From the NCBI GenBank assembly GCA_913776825.1, contig CAJYPV010000007.1, positions 124,001-188,000 of the forward strand: DNA of 64,000 nucleotides, given 5' to 3'. The stretch's first letter is position 1. Every line of letters starts with the position of its first letter. Made by a program: the position numbers and the translations under genes. The DNA is from Burkholderiaceae bacterium (GTDB lineage Bacteria > Pseudomonadota > Gammaproteobacteria > Burkholderiales > Burkholderiaceae_C). Positions 34,503 to 44,335 of the stretch are shown piece by piece. The notes below the pieces were generated by a model. The model ran no database searches, was not told the origin of the DNA, and saw only the letters and a list, made by a program, of their open reading frames with translations.

Positions 34503-36728
34503 ATGACTTCCCGTCTCTCGCTGACCGCCGCGCTGGTGCTCGGCCTCGGCACCGGCCTGACGGCCTCGGCGCAAGCGCCGGCCGCAGGCGCTTCGTCCGC
34601 CACGTCGTCCACACCGGCTTCGACCTCCTCGTCCAGCGCCGCGGCGCCGGCGCTGACCTATCCGGTCACCCGTCAGGTCGAACAGACCGACAACTACCAC
34701 GGCACGGTGATCAAGGATCCCTACCGCTGGCTCGAGGATGACAACAGCGCCGACACCAAGGCCTGGGTGCAGGCGCAGAACGCGGTCACCGACACCTACC
34801 TCGCGGCCATGCCGCAGCGCCAGCCGACCCGCAAGCTCTACACCGAGCTCTACAACTTCGAGAAGTTCGGCGTGCCCTTCAAGGAGGGCGGCCGCTATTT
34901 CTGGACCCGCAACGACGGCCTGCAACAGCAGTCGGTGCTCTACACCGCCCGGCAACTGAAGGACACGCCGCAGATCGCGCTGGATCCGAATGCGCTGTCC
35001 AAGGACGGCACGGTGGCGCTGTCGGGCATGGCGGTGTCGCGCGACGGCAAGCTGCTGGCCTACGGCATCGCCGGCGCGGGCTCCGACTGGCAGACCTGGA
35101 AGGTGCGCGATCTGGAGACCGGCAAGGACCTGCCGGACACCATCGAATGGGTGAAGTTCTCATCCGCCGCCTGGACGCCGGATGGCAAGGGCTTCTTCTA
35201 CGCCCGCTATGACGCGCCCAAGGCCGGCGAAGCGCTGACCGGCGCCAACTACTTCCAGAAGCTCTACTACCACCGCCTGGGCACCGAGCAATCGGCCGAT
35301 GTGCTGGTGACGGAAAACCCCGCCGAGAAGCAATGGGGCTTCGGCACCGAGGTCAGCGATGACGGCCGCGTGGCCATCATCAATGTGTGGAAGGGCTCGG
35401 GCCGCAAGAACGGCCTGATGCTGCTGCCGCTGGATGACAAGGGCGGCTATGGCGGCGCCAAGCCGGTGCCGCTGACCTTGAGCTTCGATGCGGAATACAT
35501 CCCGGTCGTGCTGGATGGACAGCGCCTGATCCTGAAGACCGACAAGGATGCGCCGCGCGGCCGTCTGCTGGCGGTGGATCTGTCCAAGGACTGGACCGCG
35601 CCGGAAGGCAAGACCTGGACCACGCTGGTGCCGGAAGCCAAGGAAGCGATGGTCGGTGCCTCGGGCGTCGGCGGTCAGCTGGTGCTGAGCTATCTGGCCG
35701 ATGCCTCGACGCTGGTGCGCGTGATGGGCACCAACGGTCGCCAGGTGCGTGAAGTGAAGCTGCCCGGCATCGGCACGGCGGCGGGCTTCGGCGGCAAGTG
35801 GAACGACAACGAGACCTTCTTCAGCTACACCAGCCTGACCACCGCCGGCGAGATCTATCGCCTGGATGTGGCCAGCGGCAAGACCGAGCTGTTCAAGCGC
35901 GCCCAGACCGCGTTCGATGCCAACCAGTTCGAAAGCAAGCGGGTCTTCGTGACCAGCAAGGACGGCACCAAGTTCCCGATCTTCATCGCGCACCGCAAGG
36001 GCCTGAAGCTGGACGGCAGCAATCCGACGCTGCTCTATGGCTACGGCGGCTTCAATGTGCCGATGACGCCCGGCTACGGCGTGACCGCGGCCACCTGGAT
36101 GAAGATGGGCGGCGTGTATGTGCTGGCCGTGCTGCGCGGCGGCGGCGAATACGGCGCCGCCTGGCATGAGGCCGGCACCAAGCAGAAGAAGCAGAACGTC
36201 TTCGACGACTTCATCGCGGCGGGCGAATACCTGGTCGCCAACAAGTACACCCAGCCGGCCAAGCTGGCCATCAACGGCGGCTCCAACGGCGGTCTGCTGG
36301 TGGGCGCGGTGGTCAATCAGCGTCCCGACCTGTTCGGCGCCGCGGTGCCGCAAGTCGGCGTGATGGACATGCTGCGCTTCCACAAGTTCACCATCGGCTG
36401 GGCCTGGGTGTCGGATTACGGCAGCTCGGAAAATGCCGAAGACTTCAACTGGCTGATCAAGTACTCGCCGCTGCACACCATCCGCAGCGGCCAGCGCTAT
36501 CCGGCGGTGCTGGTGACGACCGGCGACCACGATGACCGCGTCGTGCCCGCCCACAGCTTCAAGTACACCGCCACGCTGCAGGCCGCCGACACCGGCCCCG
36601 CGCCCAAGCTGATCCGCATCGAGACGCAAGCCGGCCATGGCGCCGGCAAGCCGACCTCGAAGATCATCGAGGAGCGGGCCGACATCCTGGCCTTCATCGC
36701 CAACACCTTCGGCATGACGGTGCGCTGA
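34503..36728 (+). CDS. Secreted prolyl oligopeptidase (S9A)
   Basis: This is a 741-residue serine peptidase that cuts after proline in short peptides. The signal peptide ends about residue 23 (TGLTASAQA) and is followed by a Ser/Ala/Thr-rich linker. An N-terminal seven-bladed propeller domain starts after YHGTVIKDPYRWLEDDNS. The C-terminal alpha/beta-hydrolase domain has nucleophile Ser594 in GGSNGGLLVG, the Asp in TGDHDDRVVP and the His in AGHGAGKP. The ATG at 34503 has AGGAG upstream. Periplasmic or extracellular location is inferred from the signal peptide. A hairpin terminator follows. Confidence 0.95.
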   Translation: MTSRLSLTAALVLGLGTGLTASAQAPAAGASSATSSTPASTSSSSAAAPALTYPVTRQVEQTDNYHGTVIKDPYRWLEDDNSADTKAWVQAQNAVTDTYLAAMPQRQPTRKLYTELYNFEKFGVPFKEGGRYFWTRNDGLQQQSVLYTARQLKDTPQIALDPNALSKDGTVALSGMAVSRDGKLLAYGIAGAGSDWQTWKVRDLETGKDLPDTIEWVKFSSAAWTPDGKGFFYARYDAPKAGEALTGANYFQKLYYHRLGTEQSADVLVTENPAEKQWGFGTEVSDDGRVAIINVWKGSGRKNGLMLLPLDDKGGYGGAKPVPLTLSFDAEYIPVVLDGQRLILKTDKDAPRGRLLAVDLSKDWTAPEGKTWTTLVPEAKEAMVGASGVGGQLVLSYLADASTLVRVMGTNGRQVREVKLPGIGTAAGFGGKWNDNETFFSYTSLTTAGEIYRLDVASGKTELFKRAQTAFDANQFESKRVFVTSKDGTKFPIFIAHRKGLKLDGSNPTLLYGYGGFNVPMTPGYGVTAATWMKMGGVYVLAVLRGGGEYGAAWHEAGTKQKKQNVFDDFIAAGEYLVANKYTQPAKLAINGGSNGGLLVGAVVNQRPDLFGAAVPQVGVMDMLRFHKFTIGWAWVSDYGSSENAEDFNWLIKYSPLHTIRSGQRYPAVLVTTGDHDDRVVPAHSFKYTATLQAADTGPAPKLIRIETQAGHGAGKPTSKIIEERADILAFIANTFGMTVR

Positions 36729-36800
36729 AGCGACCCATCCACCCGGCCATCCCGCTGAATCAGGGCGCTCTGTGCGCTGATTCACGCAAAGCCAGGAAAT

Positions 36801-36849
36801 AGGCGCAAATTCCGGCCACTTGTTTGGCCGGATTTGCGCCTTGTTCTTT
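36801..36849 (+). terminator. Long-stem terminator of prolyl oligopeptidase
   Basis: A stem of 17-18 bp (AGGCGCAAATTCCGGCCA with a one-base bulge in the partner arm) has the loop CTTGTT and is followed by the U-rich run TTGTTCTTT. It lies 72 bases after the stop codon. Confidence 0.72.
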
Positions 36850-37124
36850 GGGTCTTGCTTTCTCGCCGGACAGCGATGATGCGAAGCATGAAGACACGCC
36901 GCACCGCCCTCCTCTCGCAGACCACGCGATCGCGTCCCTGCCCACGGAGGGCGCCGCCGGCACCGGACGGCCCCCGCGCCGACTGATCCTCACCGATTGT
37001 CGACAGCGCCCAGGCCGCGTCCCTTCCGGGTCGCCTCATGCCGGCGCTCACGCGCTCCTCATCTCGCTACGCCGCAGCACCACGCCCGACCTGCTCGGGT
37101 GTCCAGGTGGCGTCCCGCGCTCTT

Positions 37125-37157
37125 GCCCGACCCACACCCGTGGGTCGGGCTTTTTTT
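37125..37157 (+). terminator. Orphan intrinsic terminator (plus strand)
   Basis: A perfect 10-bp stem GCCCGACCCA / TGGGTCGGGC has a CACCCG loop and is followed by seven T. It is about 400 bases after the nearest plus-strand gene, which already has its own terminator, so it may end an unannotated transcript. Confidence 0.85.
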
Positions 37158-37275
37158 CGTCTCGCGTCCGTGAAGCCGCGGCCGTTGCGCCGCGCCCGCG
37201 GCGCGGGCGCGGGCCGTACGACCTGCGTCGGCGGGTCGTCGCGAGGTGGCCGGCGGGTCGTGGACGTCGCGTCGT

Positions 37276-38799
37276 TCAGCCGAGGTAACGCGATTCCAGG
37301 TGCCGACGGAAATGCGCCGGATTCAGCGACTCGCCGCTGGCGCGCTGCACCAGCTCCGGCGTTTCCCAACGGCTGCCCTGGCTCCAGATGCGGCTGTGCA
37401 GCCAGTCGAACACCGGGGCGAGGTTGCCGCTGGCGATGTCCTCATCCAGCGAGGGCCGCTCACGGCGCATGGTGGCGAACCACTGCGCCGCATACATCGC
37501 GCCGAGCGTGTAGCACGGGAAGTAGCCGAACAGCCCGGCGCCCCAGTGCACATCCTGCATCGGGCCGTCCTTGTAGTTGCCGCGGGTGTCAATGTCGAGC
37601 AGCTCGCGCATCTTGGCGTCCCAGAGCGCGGGGATGTCTTCCACCTCGATCTCGCCTTCGATCAGCGGACGCTCGATCTCGTAGCGCAGGATCACATGGG
37701 CTGGATAGGTGACCTCGTCCGCATCCACGCGGATGTAGCCCGGCGCCACCCGGGTCATCATCTTGTTGAGGTTCTCGGCCGAGAAGGCGGGTTGCTCGCC
37801 CAGGTGACGGGTCACCAGCGGCTCCAGCAGCTTGGCGAAACCGGGATGCGCGGCCAACTGCATTTCGAAGGACAGGCTCTGGCTTTCATGCAGGCCCATC
37901 GAGCGCGCATTCGCGATCGGCAGGCCCAGCCACTGGCGCGGCAGGTTCTGCTCATAGCGGCCATGGCCGGTCTCATGGATGGTGCCGGTGAGGCTTTGCA
38001 GGAAGCTGTCGTCCCGGTAGCGGGTGGTCATGCGCACGTCCTCGGGCACGCCGCCGCAGAACGGATGGGCGCTCTCGTCGAGCCGGCCCGCATCGAAGTC
38101 GAAGCCGAGCAGCTTCATCGCATCCAGCCCGAGCGCGCGCTGCGCGGCGGCGGGGAAGCGGCCTTGCGGATGCCGCATCGGCTCGCTGGCCTGACGCGCC
38201 ATGACGTCGCGCACCAGCCCCGGCAGCCACTGGCGCAGTTCACCGAAGACGCGGTCGACCTCCGCCGATCGCATGCCCGGCTCATATTGATCGAGCAGCG
38301 CGTCATAGCGGCTCAGGCCGGAGTCCTCGGACAGCAGCCGGGCTTCCTCGCGCGCGAAGCGCACCACCGGCCGCAGGTTCTCGACATAGCCGGCCCAATC
38401 ATTGGCGCCGCGCTGGCTGCGCCAGGCGTGCTCGCAATGCGAGTTGGCCAGCGACTTGGCTTCCACCAGGCTTTGCGGCAGCGCATTGGCCGCACGCCAG
38501 ACCCGACGCATCTCGCGCAGCGAGGCGCGCTGCACCTCGTCGAGCGGCTCCTGCTCGGCGGCCTCGAGCAGATCCCGCAGCGCGGGATCGGTCGCTTGTT
38601 GATGCAGCAGGCCGCCCATTTCCGCGAGTGCCTGCGCGCGGGCCTCCGCGCCCTTGGCGGGCATGAAGGCCGACTGGTCCCAGGACGCGATCGACTGCAG
38701 ATGATTCAAGCGGTGCAGCCGCTGATGGCGTTGGCACAGCGCCTCGTAAGCGGGCGTGCGGGCATCGGTGGCGGAAGCGGTCGGGGAGGCAAGGCTCAT
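37276..38799 (-). CDS. Carboxypeptidase Taq family (M32) metallocarboxypeptidase
   Basis: This is a 507-residue cytoplasmic metallocarboxypeptidase that trims C-terminal residues from peptides. The zinc motif HETGH lies in GTIHETGHGRYEQNLP, and the third ligand region is SMGLHESQS. The M32 C-terminal marks IRVDADEVTYPAHVILRYE and DVHWGAGLFGYFPCYTLGAM are present. Length is standard (about 500). The ATG at 38799 has AGGAGA upstream. It is convergent with the prolyl oligopeptidase gene; no operon partner is evident. Confidence 0.95.
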   Translation of the reverse strand: MSLASPTASATDARTPAYEALCQRHQRLHRLNHLQSIASWDQSAFMPAKGAEARAQALAEMGGLLHQQATDPALRDLLEAAEQEPLDEVQRASLREMRRVWRAANALPQSLVEAKSLANSHCEHAWRSQRGANDWAGYVENLRPVVRFAREEARLLSEDSGLSRYDALLDQYEPGMRSAEVDRVFGELRQWLPGLVRDVMARQASEPMRHPQGRFPAAAQRALGLDAMKLLGFDFDAGRLDESAHPFCGGVPEDVRMTTRYRDDSFLQSLTGTIHETGHGRYEQNLPRQWLGLPIANARSMGLHESQSLSFEMQLAAHPGFAKLLEPLVTRHLGEQPAFSAENLNKMMTRVAPGYIRVDADEVTYPAHVILRYEIERPLIEGEIEVEDIPALWDAKMRELLDIDTRGNYKDGPMQDVHWGAGLFGYFPCYTLGAMYAAQWFATMRRERPSLDEDIASGNLAPVFDWLHSRIWSQGSRWETPELVQRASGESLNPAHFRRHLESRYLG

Positions 38800-39099
38800 T
38801 CGGGAATCTCCTGTCGGACGCCGGGGTGCAGAAGTTGGACCTCATGGGTCGCGGCCTTCGGTTCACTGTCGACGGTCCGGAAGTGCTGGATGTGTCGCGC
38901 ATTGTGGCGGCGGATGGCGCCGTCGGCCCAGCCCCCCGAAGTGGCGAGGACCCGGGTCGGTCGCGGGTCGGACATGGGTCGACGTGTACTTTCAGCTTCC
39001 AGCGCGGTGCGCGTCACGTCGTGAGACCCAAGCGCGCCGTGCTGGTGCAAACAGGCGCAGATCGCCCGCACGTCGCCGCGCGGCCCTTCGGCGATGTCC
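38800..39099. other. Spacer between yqaA-type gene and M32 gene
   Basis: This 300-base stretch has open frames on both strands, but none has a ribosome site, plausible composition or family feature. It presumably contains the promoter of the M32 gene; no clear promoter elements were seen. Confidence 0.45.
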
Positions 39100-39582
39100 T
39101 CAATGGATCAGGAAGACGCCCAGGGCGGTCATCAACACATAGCGCGCGAATTTGCCGATGGCCATGTAGCCCAGGCAGGGCCAGAACGGCAGCCGAAGCC
39201 AGCCGGCCAGGGCGCACAGCGGATCGCCCACGATCGGCAGCCAGCTCAGCAGACAGGCCTTGGCGCCGAAACGTCGCAACCAGCCCAGCACCCGTTGATC
39301 GCGCGGTGTGTGGTGGGTCGCCGCTTCATAGGCGCGCTCGGCGCCGAAACCCATCCACCAGCTGATGCCGCCGCCCAAGGTGTTGCCCACGGTCGCCACC
39401 AGGATGGCGGGCCAAAACAGCTCGGGTTTGGCGGTGACCAGCAGCACCACCACGGGCTCCGAGCCCAGCGGCAGCAGCGTGGCCGAGATCAGCGCGACGA
39501 CAAACACCGCGCCCAAGCCCACCTGGGGAAGCGATAACGCTTCCAGCATCAGGTGAATCATCTGTTGCAGCCATGCTTCCAT
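39100..39582 (-). CDS. YqaA-type DedA-superfamily membrane protein
   Basis: This is a 160-residue inner-membrane protein with the SNARE-associated/DedA (VTT) architecture. Segments: LGAVFVVALISATLLPLGSE; a re-entrant-type LFWPAILVATVGNTLGGGISWWMG; and C-terminal hydrophobic helices around LPIVGDPLCALAGWLRLPFWP. The GDPLCALAGWLR element is a family hallmark. DedA relatives move phospholipids across the membrane and affect membrane energetics; the role of the YqaA branch is not established. It is divergent from the binding-protein gene, with about 100 bases between them. Confidence 0.88.
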   Translation of the reverse strand: MEAWLQQMIHLMLEALSLPQVGLGAVFVVALISATLLPLGSEPVVVLLVTAKPELFWPAILVATVGNTLGGGISWWMGFGAERAYEAATHHTPRDQRVLGWLRRFGAKACLLSWLPIVGDPLCALAGWLRLPFWPCLGYMAIGKFARYVLMTALGVFLIH

Positions 39583-39684
39583 GCGTGGGATTATCCAAAG
39601 GGATTGCGGAGGAACTCCGTCAGCGTCGCCCTCTCCTTGAAGAAGAACCCAACAAGAGCGACCCGACGATCGAAGGGGATGTGC

Positions 39685-40620
39685 ATGTCCGTTCGCAGGA
39701 CTCCGCGCCGCTCGACGGCGATTTGGCGCAGCGCAGCGGCTGGGTGGCGGCTGGGCCTGGCTGTGGGAGCCTGTCTCTGGCTCGGGTCGTCGATCGCTGC
39801 GGAGTCGTCATCGGCCGGCAGCCAGGCCGCGCCGGTCGCCACCCTGGCACCGGTGATTCAGCCCAACGCCTCCGCTCAGGCAAGCGCGGTGCCCAACTGC
39901 CCGCAGCTGATCGCCTCGGGCAATCCGCAATATCCGCCCTACCTCTGGCGCAATCCCGACGATGAGCAGCAGCTCGTCGGCGCCAATGCGGCGTTGATGC
40001 AATGGCTGTCCCGCGAGATCGGCGTTCCGATCGAAACCCGTTATGTCGGCCCCTGGGGACGGGTGCAGGAAGAGGTGCGGGCCGGTCGGGTCGATCTGAT
40101 CGCCGGTGCCTTCTTCACGCTGCCGCGCACCGAGTACATGGATTACTTCCATCCCGCCTTCCGCGAGACCCGCTCGGTGATCTGGGCGCGCGAGGATCGT
40201 CCGCTCAACTTCAAGCGGCTGAATGACCTGATCGGCCGGCAGGGCGTGACCGTCATCAACAACAGCTTCGGCGTGGAGTTCGACGACTTCGCGCGGCAGT
40301 CGCTGAAGCTGACTCATGTGGCCAGCATCGAGCAGGCAATCCAGATGGTGCAGCGCGGCCGCGCCGATTACATGGTCTACGAGGACGCGCCTGCGGAAGC
40401 CTATGCGGCCAGGCTCGGCGCCCCCTCCATCAAGGTGCTGACACCGGCCGTGGCCCGCGAGGGGCTGTACCTGACCCTGTCCCATCGTTCTCGCTGCAAC
40501 AGTCCCGAACTGCGGGGACGACTGGCCCGCGCGGTCTACAAGCTCAGCCAGGACAAGGCCTTGATGAACCGCTGGGTCGAGCAGGCCCAGGCCCTGTGGC
40601 GGCGCCAGCCCGCGCCCTGA
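39685..40620 (+). CDS. Family-3 periplasmic substrate-binding protein
   Basis: This is a 311-residue extracytoplasmic receptor of the amino-acid/SBP_bac_3 type. The start at 39685 is chosen because AAGGGG lies 6 bases upstream; ATG 39679 overlaps that spacing. The N-terminal region is very basic (RRTPRRS), followed by the hydrophobic core LGLAVGACLWLGSSIAA as signal peptide. The ligand domain shows YPPYLWRNPDDEQQ, RYVGPWGRVQEEVRAGRVDLIAGAFF, and TEYMDYFHPAF. No permease or ATPase genes are adjacent, so it may serve a distant transporter or a sensor. Confidence 0.86.
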   Translation: MSVRRTPRRSTAIWRSAAAGWRLGLAVGACLWLGSSIAAESSSAGSQAAPVATLAPVIQPNASAQASAVPNCPQLIASGNPQYPPYLWRNPDDEQQLVGANAALMQWLSREIGVPIETRYVGPWGRVQEEVRAGRVDLIAGAFFTLPRTEYMDYFHPAFRETRSVIWAREDRPLNFKRLNDLIGRQGVTVINNSFGVEFDDFARQSLKLTHVASIEQAIQMVQRGRADYMVYEDAPAEAYAARLGAPSIKVLTPAVAREGLYLTLSHRSRCNSPELRGRLARAVYKLSQDKALMNRWVEQAQALWRRQPAP

Positions 40621-40915
40621 CCGCTGTTCGGTAGCGCGGTGTCGCCACCGAGCGCGCATCGCCCCCTCCACGAATGGCGATCGGACGGACGGCGGCCCAC
40701 CGCCGCCTGTTCGCCCTCGCACGTGTCGACGGATCCCTTCATGACGACGGAAAGCGGCCCGGGCGTGAGATCCGTCACGCGGCCAGGCCGGGGCGGCGGT
40801 GTCATGGCCATCGGCGGGGCGATGTCCTGCTTATCCGGGATTCGAGGCGGCTTGACCTGCCGGACGCGCCCGCCCGGGAGGCTATACTTCTGCCTCTTTT
40901 TTGTGCAGTTCCTCC

Positions 40916-42064
40916 ATGCCTTCGCCGCTGCCCGGTCCGATGAATCTGGGCCCCTATCGCCTGCCCAACCGGCTGTTCGTCGCCCCGATGGCTGGTGTGA
41001 CGGACCGGCCGTTTCGCGTGCTCTGCAAGAAGCTCGGCGCCGGCTATGCGGTGAGCGAGATGGTCACCTCGCGCAAGGACCTGTGGAACAGCCTGAAGAC
41101 CTCGCGGCGCGCCAATCACGAGGGTGAGCCTGCGCCGATCTCGGTGCAGATCGCCGGCACCGAAGCGGCCATGATGGCCGAGGCGGCGGCCTACAACATC
41201 GATCGCGGCGCGCAGATCATCGACATCAACATGGGTTGCCCGGCCAAGAAGGTCTGCAACAAGTGGGCCGGTTCGGCGCTGATGCAGGACGAGGCGCTGG
41301 CGATGGAGATCGTCGAGGCGGTGGTCGCCGCCTGCGCGCCGCGCGGCGTGCCGGTCACGCTGAAGATGCGCACCGGCTGGTGCCAGACCGAGAAGAACGC
41401 GCTCACCCTCGCCCGTGCCGCGGAAAGCGCCGGCATCGCGATGGTCACGGTGCATGGACGCACCCGTGAGCAGGGCTACAGCGGCCAGGCCGAATACGAC
41501 ACCATCGCTGCGGTCAAAGCCGCGCTGCGGATTCCGGTCGTGGCCAATGGCGACATCGACACGCCGCACAAGGCCCGCGCCGTGCTGGCCGCCACGGGCG
41601 CCGATGCGTTGATGATCGGGCGTGCGGCACAAGGCCGGCCGTGGATCTTCGCGGAGATCGCGCATTTCCTGTCCACCGGCGAGCTCCTGCCCGCGCCGCG
41701 CATCGCGGATGCGAAGCGCTGGCTGATCGAGCACCTGCACGATCACTACAGCCTGTATGGCGAGCTGACCGGCATGCGCAGCGCGCGCAAACACATTGGA
41801 TGGGCCGTCCAGGCCCTGCCGGGCGGCGATGCGTTTCGCCGCCACATGAATACGCTGGAAAGCTGCGAGGACCAGATCAGCGCCCTCACCGACTGGCTCG
41901 ATGCGCTGGCCGTCGAGCATGACCGGCTGCCCTATCTGCGGGCCCTGCCGCAGGCGGCCAACGATGACCCCCATGACGAACAACAACAAGAACACCCGGA
42001 TCGGCCCACCGACACCGATCGAGATCAGAAGCAAGACCGAGAAGAAAGAAGGCTGACGGCATGA
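40916..42064 (+). CDS. dusB: tRNA-dihydrouridine synthase B
   Basis: This FMN enzyme reduces U17 of tRNA to dihydrouridine. The 382-residue protein shows VAPMAGVTDRPFRVL, SEMVTSR, IDINMGCPAKKV with the catalytic Cys, TLKMRTGW, VHGRTREQGYSG and the FMN phosphate motif GADALMIGRAAQGRPWIF. It is longer than E. coli DusB (321) because of a hydrophilic Asp/Gln/Arg-rich tail of about 35 residues. The ATG at 40916 has no clear ribosome site; a second Met at 40940 (MNLGPY) is possible. A TATACT -10-like hexamer lies at 40883-40888. The stop overlaps fis (ATGA), the classical dusB-fis operon. Confidence 0.95.
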   Translation: MPSPLPGPMNLGPYRLPNRLFVAPMAGVTDRPFRVLCKKLGAGYAVSEMVTSRKDLWNSLKTSRRANHEGEPAPISVQIAGTEAAMMAEAAAYNIDRGAQIIDINMGCPAKKVCNKWAGSALMQDEALAMEIVEAVVAACAPRGVPVTLKMRTGWCQTEKNALTLARAAESAGIAMVTVHGRTREQGYSGQAEYDTIAAVKAALRIPVVANGDIDTPHKARAVLAATGADALMIGRAAQGRPWIFAEIAHFLSTGELLPAPRIADAKRWLIEHLHDHYSLYGELTGMRSARKHIGWAVQALPGGDAFRRHMNTLESCEDQISALTDWLDALAVEHDRLPYLRALPQAANDDPHDEQQQEHPDRPTDTDRDQKQDREERRLTA

Positions 42065-42294
42065 CGCCCAAACCGATTGAAACCTGCGTACGTGAGAACC
42101 TGGAAGCCTATTTCCGTGACCTCGGTGGCGAAGACCCGCATTCCATGCATGAAATGCTGATCCGGCTGGTCGAAAAGCCCTTGCTCGAAGTCGTGATGCA
42201 GCATAGCGAAGGCAACCAGAGCAAGGCCGCCGAATGGCTGGGCATCAACCGCAACACCTTGCGCCGCAAGCTGGTGGAGCACAAGCTGATCTGA
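42061..42294 (+). CDS. fis: Fis-family nucleoid-associated DNA-binding protein
   Basis: This is a 77-residue small DNA-bending protein. The C-terminal helix-turn-helix is intact ([26 protein letters not shown]), as is the family segment [17 protein letters not shown]. It is shorter at the N-terminus than E. coli Fis (98), as is normal in betaproteobacteria. ATGA overlap with dusB predicts coupled expression. purH follows after 133 bases. Confidence 0.96.
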   Translation: MTPKPIETCVRENLEAYFRDLGGEDPHSMHEMLIRLVEKPLLEVVMQHSEGNQSKAAEWLGINRNTLRRKLVEHKLI

Positions 42295-42427
42295 CCCGCC
42301 CACCACGGCCCGCGAACGCTCGCGACCCGTGCTGAAGACCCTGCGCCACGTCCCTGCATCGAATTCCATTCCTCGATCGACGCCCGCGTCGTTCACCTCC
42401 GAATCCCCCTGTCTCCAGAGAACTTCC

Positions 42428-44011
42428 ATGGCACAACTGACCGCCCTGATCTCGGTGTCCGACAAGACCGGCATCGTCGAATTCGCTCAAGCCCTGCACG
42501 CGCTGAATGTGCGGCTGCTGTCGACCGGCGGCACCGCCAAGCTGCTGGCGGACGCCGGCCTGCCGGTCACCGAAGTGGCTCAGCACACCGGCTTTCCGGA
42601 GATGCTCGACGGCCGCGTGAAGACGCTGCATCCCAAGATCCATGGCGGTCTGCTGGCGCGCCGTGATCTGCCCGAGCATGTGAGCGCGATCCAGCAGCAC
42701 GGCATCGACACCATCGACATCCTGGCGGTCAACCTCTATCCGTTCGAAGCCACCGTCGCGAAGGCCGGTTGCACGCTGGAAGACGCGATCGAGAACATCG
42801 ACATCGGCGGTCCGGCCATGGTGCGCAGCGCGGCCAAGAACTGGAAGGATGTGACGGTGCTGACCGATGCCTCGCAGTACGCCCAGGTGCTGGACGAACT
42901 GAAGGCCCACGGCAAGACCAGCGACAAGACCCGCTTCGCCGCGTCGGTCGCCGCCTTCAACCGCATCGCGCAGTACGACGCCGCGATCAGCAACTACCTC
43001 AGCGCCCGCCTGGACGATGGCTCGCTGTCGACCTTCCCCGAGCAGCTCAACAGCAGCTTCATCAAGGTGCAGGACCTGCGCTACGGCGAGAACTCGCATC
43101 AGAGCGCCGCGCTCTATCGCGACCTGTACCCGGCGCCCGGTTCGCTGGTCACCGGCAAGCAGCTGCAAGGCAAGGAGCTGAGCTACAACAACATCGCCGA
43201 TGCCGATGCCGCCTGGGAATGCGTCAAGAGCTTCGACGCACCGGCCTGCGTGATCGTCAAGCATGCGAATCCGTGCGGCGTCGCCGTGGCGGCGAATGCG
43301 GCCGAGGCCTATGCCAAGGCCTTCAAGACCGATCCGACCAGCGCCTTCGGCGGCATCATCGCGTTCAACCGCGAGGTGGATGGCGCGGCCGCGCAACTCG
43401 TGGCCAAGCAGTTCGTGGAGGTGCTGATGGCGCCGTCCTTCAGCGCTGAAGCGCGTGAGATCTTAGCCAGCAAGGTCAATGTGCGCCTGCTGCAGATCGA
43501 GTTGCCCGCAGGCGGCGGCAAGACGCCGTTCGAGCAAGGTCGCAATGCGCAGGATGTGAAGCGCGTCGGCTCCGGCCTGCTGGTGCAGACCGCGGACAAC
43601 CATTTCCTCACCCGGGCCGACCTGAAGGTGGTGACCACCTTGCAGCCCAGCGCGCAGCAATTGGACGACCTGATGTTCGCGTGGACCGTGGCCCAGTATG
43701 TGAAGAGCAATGCCATCGTCTTCTGTGGTGGCGGCATGACGCTGGGCGTCGGCGCGGGCCAGATGAGCCGCATCGATTCGGCCCGCATTGCATCGATCAA
43801 GGCCGAGAACGCGAGCCTCAGCCTGACGGGCTCGGTGGTCGCGAGCGATGCCTTCTTCCCGTTCCGCGATGGACTCGACGTGCTGGCCGATGCCGGCGCG
43901 AGCTGCGTCATTCAGCCCGGCGGCTCCATGCGTGACGACGAAGTGATTGCCGCCGCGAATGAGCGCGGCATCGCGATGGTGTTCACCGGCGTGCGGCACT
44001 TCCGTCATTGA
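42428..44011 (+). CDS. purH: AICAR transformylase / IMP cyclohydrolase
   Basis: This bifunctional enzyme carries out the last two steps of IMP synthesis and uses 10-formyl-THF. The protein has 527 residues, standard length. The N-terminal MGS-like cyclohydrolase domain shows [37 protein letters not shown] and LYPFE. The transformylase domain shows [22 protein letters not shown] with the catalytic Lys-His, [12 protein letters not shown] and [12 protein letters not shown]. The ATG at 42428 has AGAGAA upstream. It lies downstream of dusB-fis, the usual betaproteobacterial order. Confidence 0.97.
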   Translation: MAQLTALISVSDKTGIVEFAQALHALNVRLLSTGGTAKLLADAGLPVTEVAQHTGFPEMLDGRVKTLHPKIHGGLLARRDLPEHVSAIQQHGIDTIDILAVNLYPFEATVAKAGCTLEDAIENIDIGGPAMVRSAAKNWKDVTVLTDASQYAQVLDELKAHGKTSDKTRFAASVAAFNRIAQYDAAISNYLSARLDDGSLSTFPEQLNSSFIKVQDLRYGENSHQSAALYRDLYPAPGSLVTGKQLQGKELSYNNIADADAAWECVKSFDAPACVIVKHANPCGVAVAANAAEAYAKAFKTDPTSAFGGIIAFNREVDGAAAQLVAKQFVEVLMAPSFSAEAREILASKVNVRLLQIELPAGGGKTPFEQGRNAQDVKRVGSGLLVQTADNHFLTRADLKVVTTLQPSAQQLDDLMFAWTVAQYVKSNAIVFCGGGMTLGVGAGQMSRIDSARIASIKAENASLSLTGSVVASDAFFPFRDGLDVLADAGASCVIQPGGSMRDDEVIAAANERGIAMVFTGVRHFRH

Positions 44012-44020
44012 GCGTCTGAG

Positions 44021-44096
44021 GATGACCCCGTCGCCATGGCGCGACGGCGCGATGGCGCGATGTCGCGATGTCGCGCTACGCCGGAACGGGGTCATC
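44021..44096 (+). repeat. Octamer tandem array inside a 10-bp inverted repeat
   Basis: GATGACCCCG (44021-44030) and CGGGGTCATC (44087-44096) form a perfect inverted repeat. Between them are tandem octamers CGCGACGG, CGCGATGG, CGCGATGT, CGCGATGT (44040-44071) and a partial CGCG. It lies 9 bases after the purH stop. Confidence 0.8.
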
Positions 44097-44335
44097 GATG
44101 GGCCGCATGACGCCATCGACAACGACCTGCCAAGTGCGCCGCGCAGCGACGTCCATCACGAGGCTTATCAACAAGATGGCGTCTTTGAAAGGTGGCATTC
44201 AGGTCGCTCACCGTCTCATGAACAGCAGCGTCCGAAGCTGGCCATACGAAATGGCTGTTGAGGTCTTCCATACGGCGCATCCACTCGACGAGCCCATCCC
44301 CTCAATCGCCAAGATCCCCGATGGCATCGACTCAA

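Larger units (their letters stand above)
36729..37275. other. 547-base spacer with two plus-strand terminators
   Basis: This spacer between convergent prolyl oligopeptidase and M32 carboxypeptidase holds no recognisable gene. It contains the hairpin at 36801-36841 and a second, stronger terminator at 37125-37157. The stretch between them (about 280 bases) could encode a small RNA. A 32-codon frame at 36888-36986 exists but has no ribosome site. Confidence 0.55.

Noticed and set aside
36888..36986. 32-codon frame before the orphan terminator
   Set aside because: It has no ribosome site and an Arg/Pro-rich composition expected by chance; kept only as part of the small-RNA question.
38826..39365. 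179-codon plus-strand frame between the M32 and yqaA-type genes
   Set aside because: It overlaps the well-supported yqaA-type gene antisense and shows no family features.
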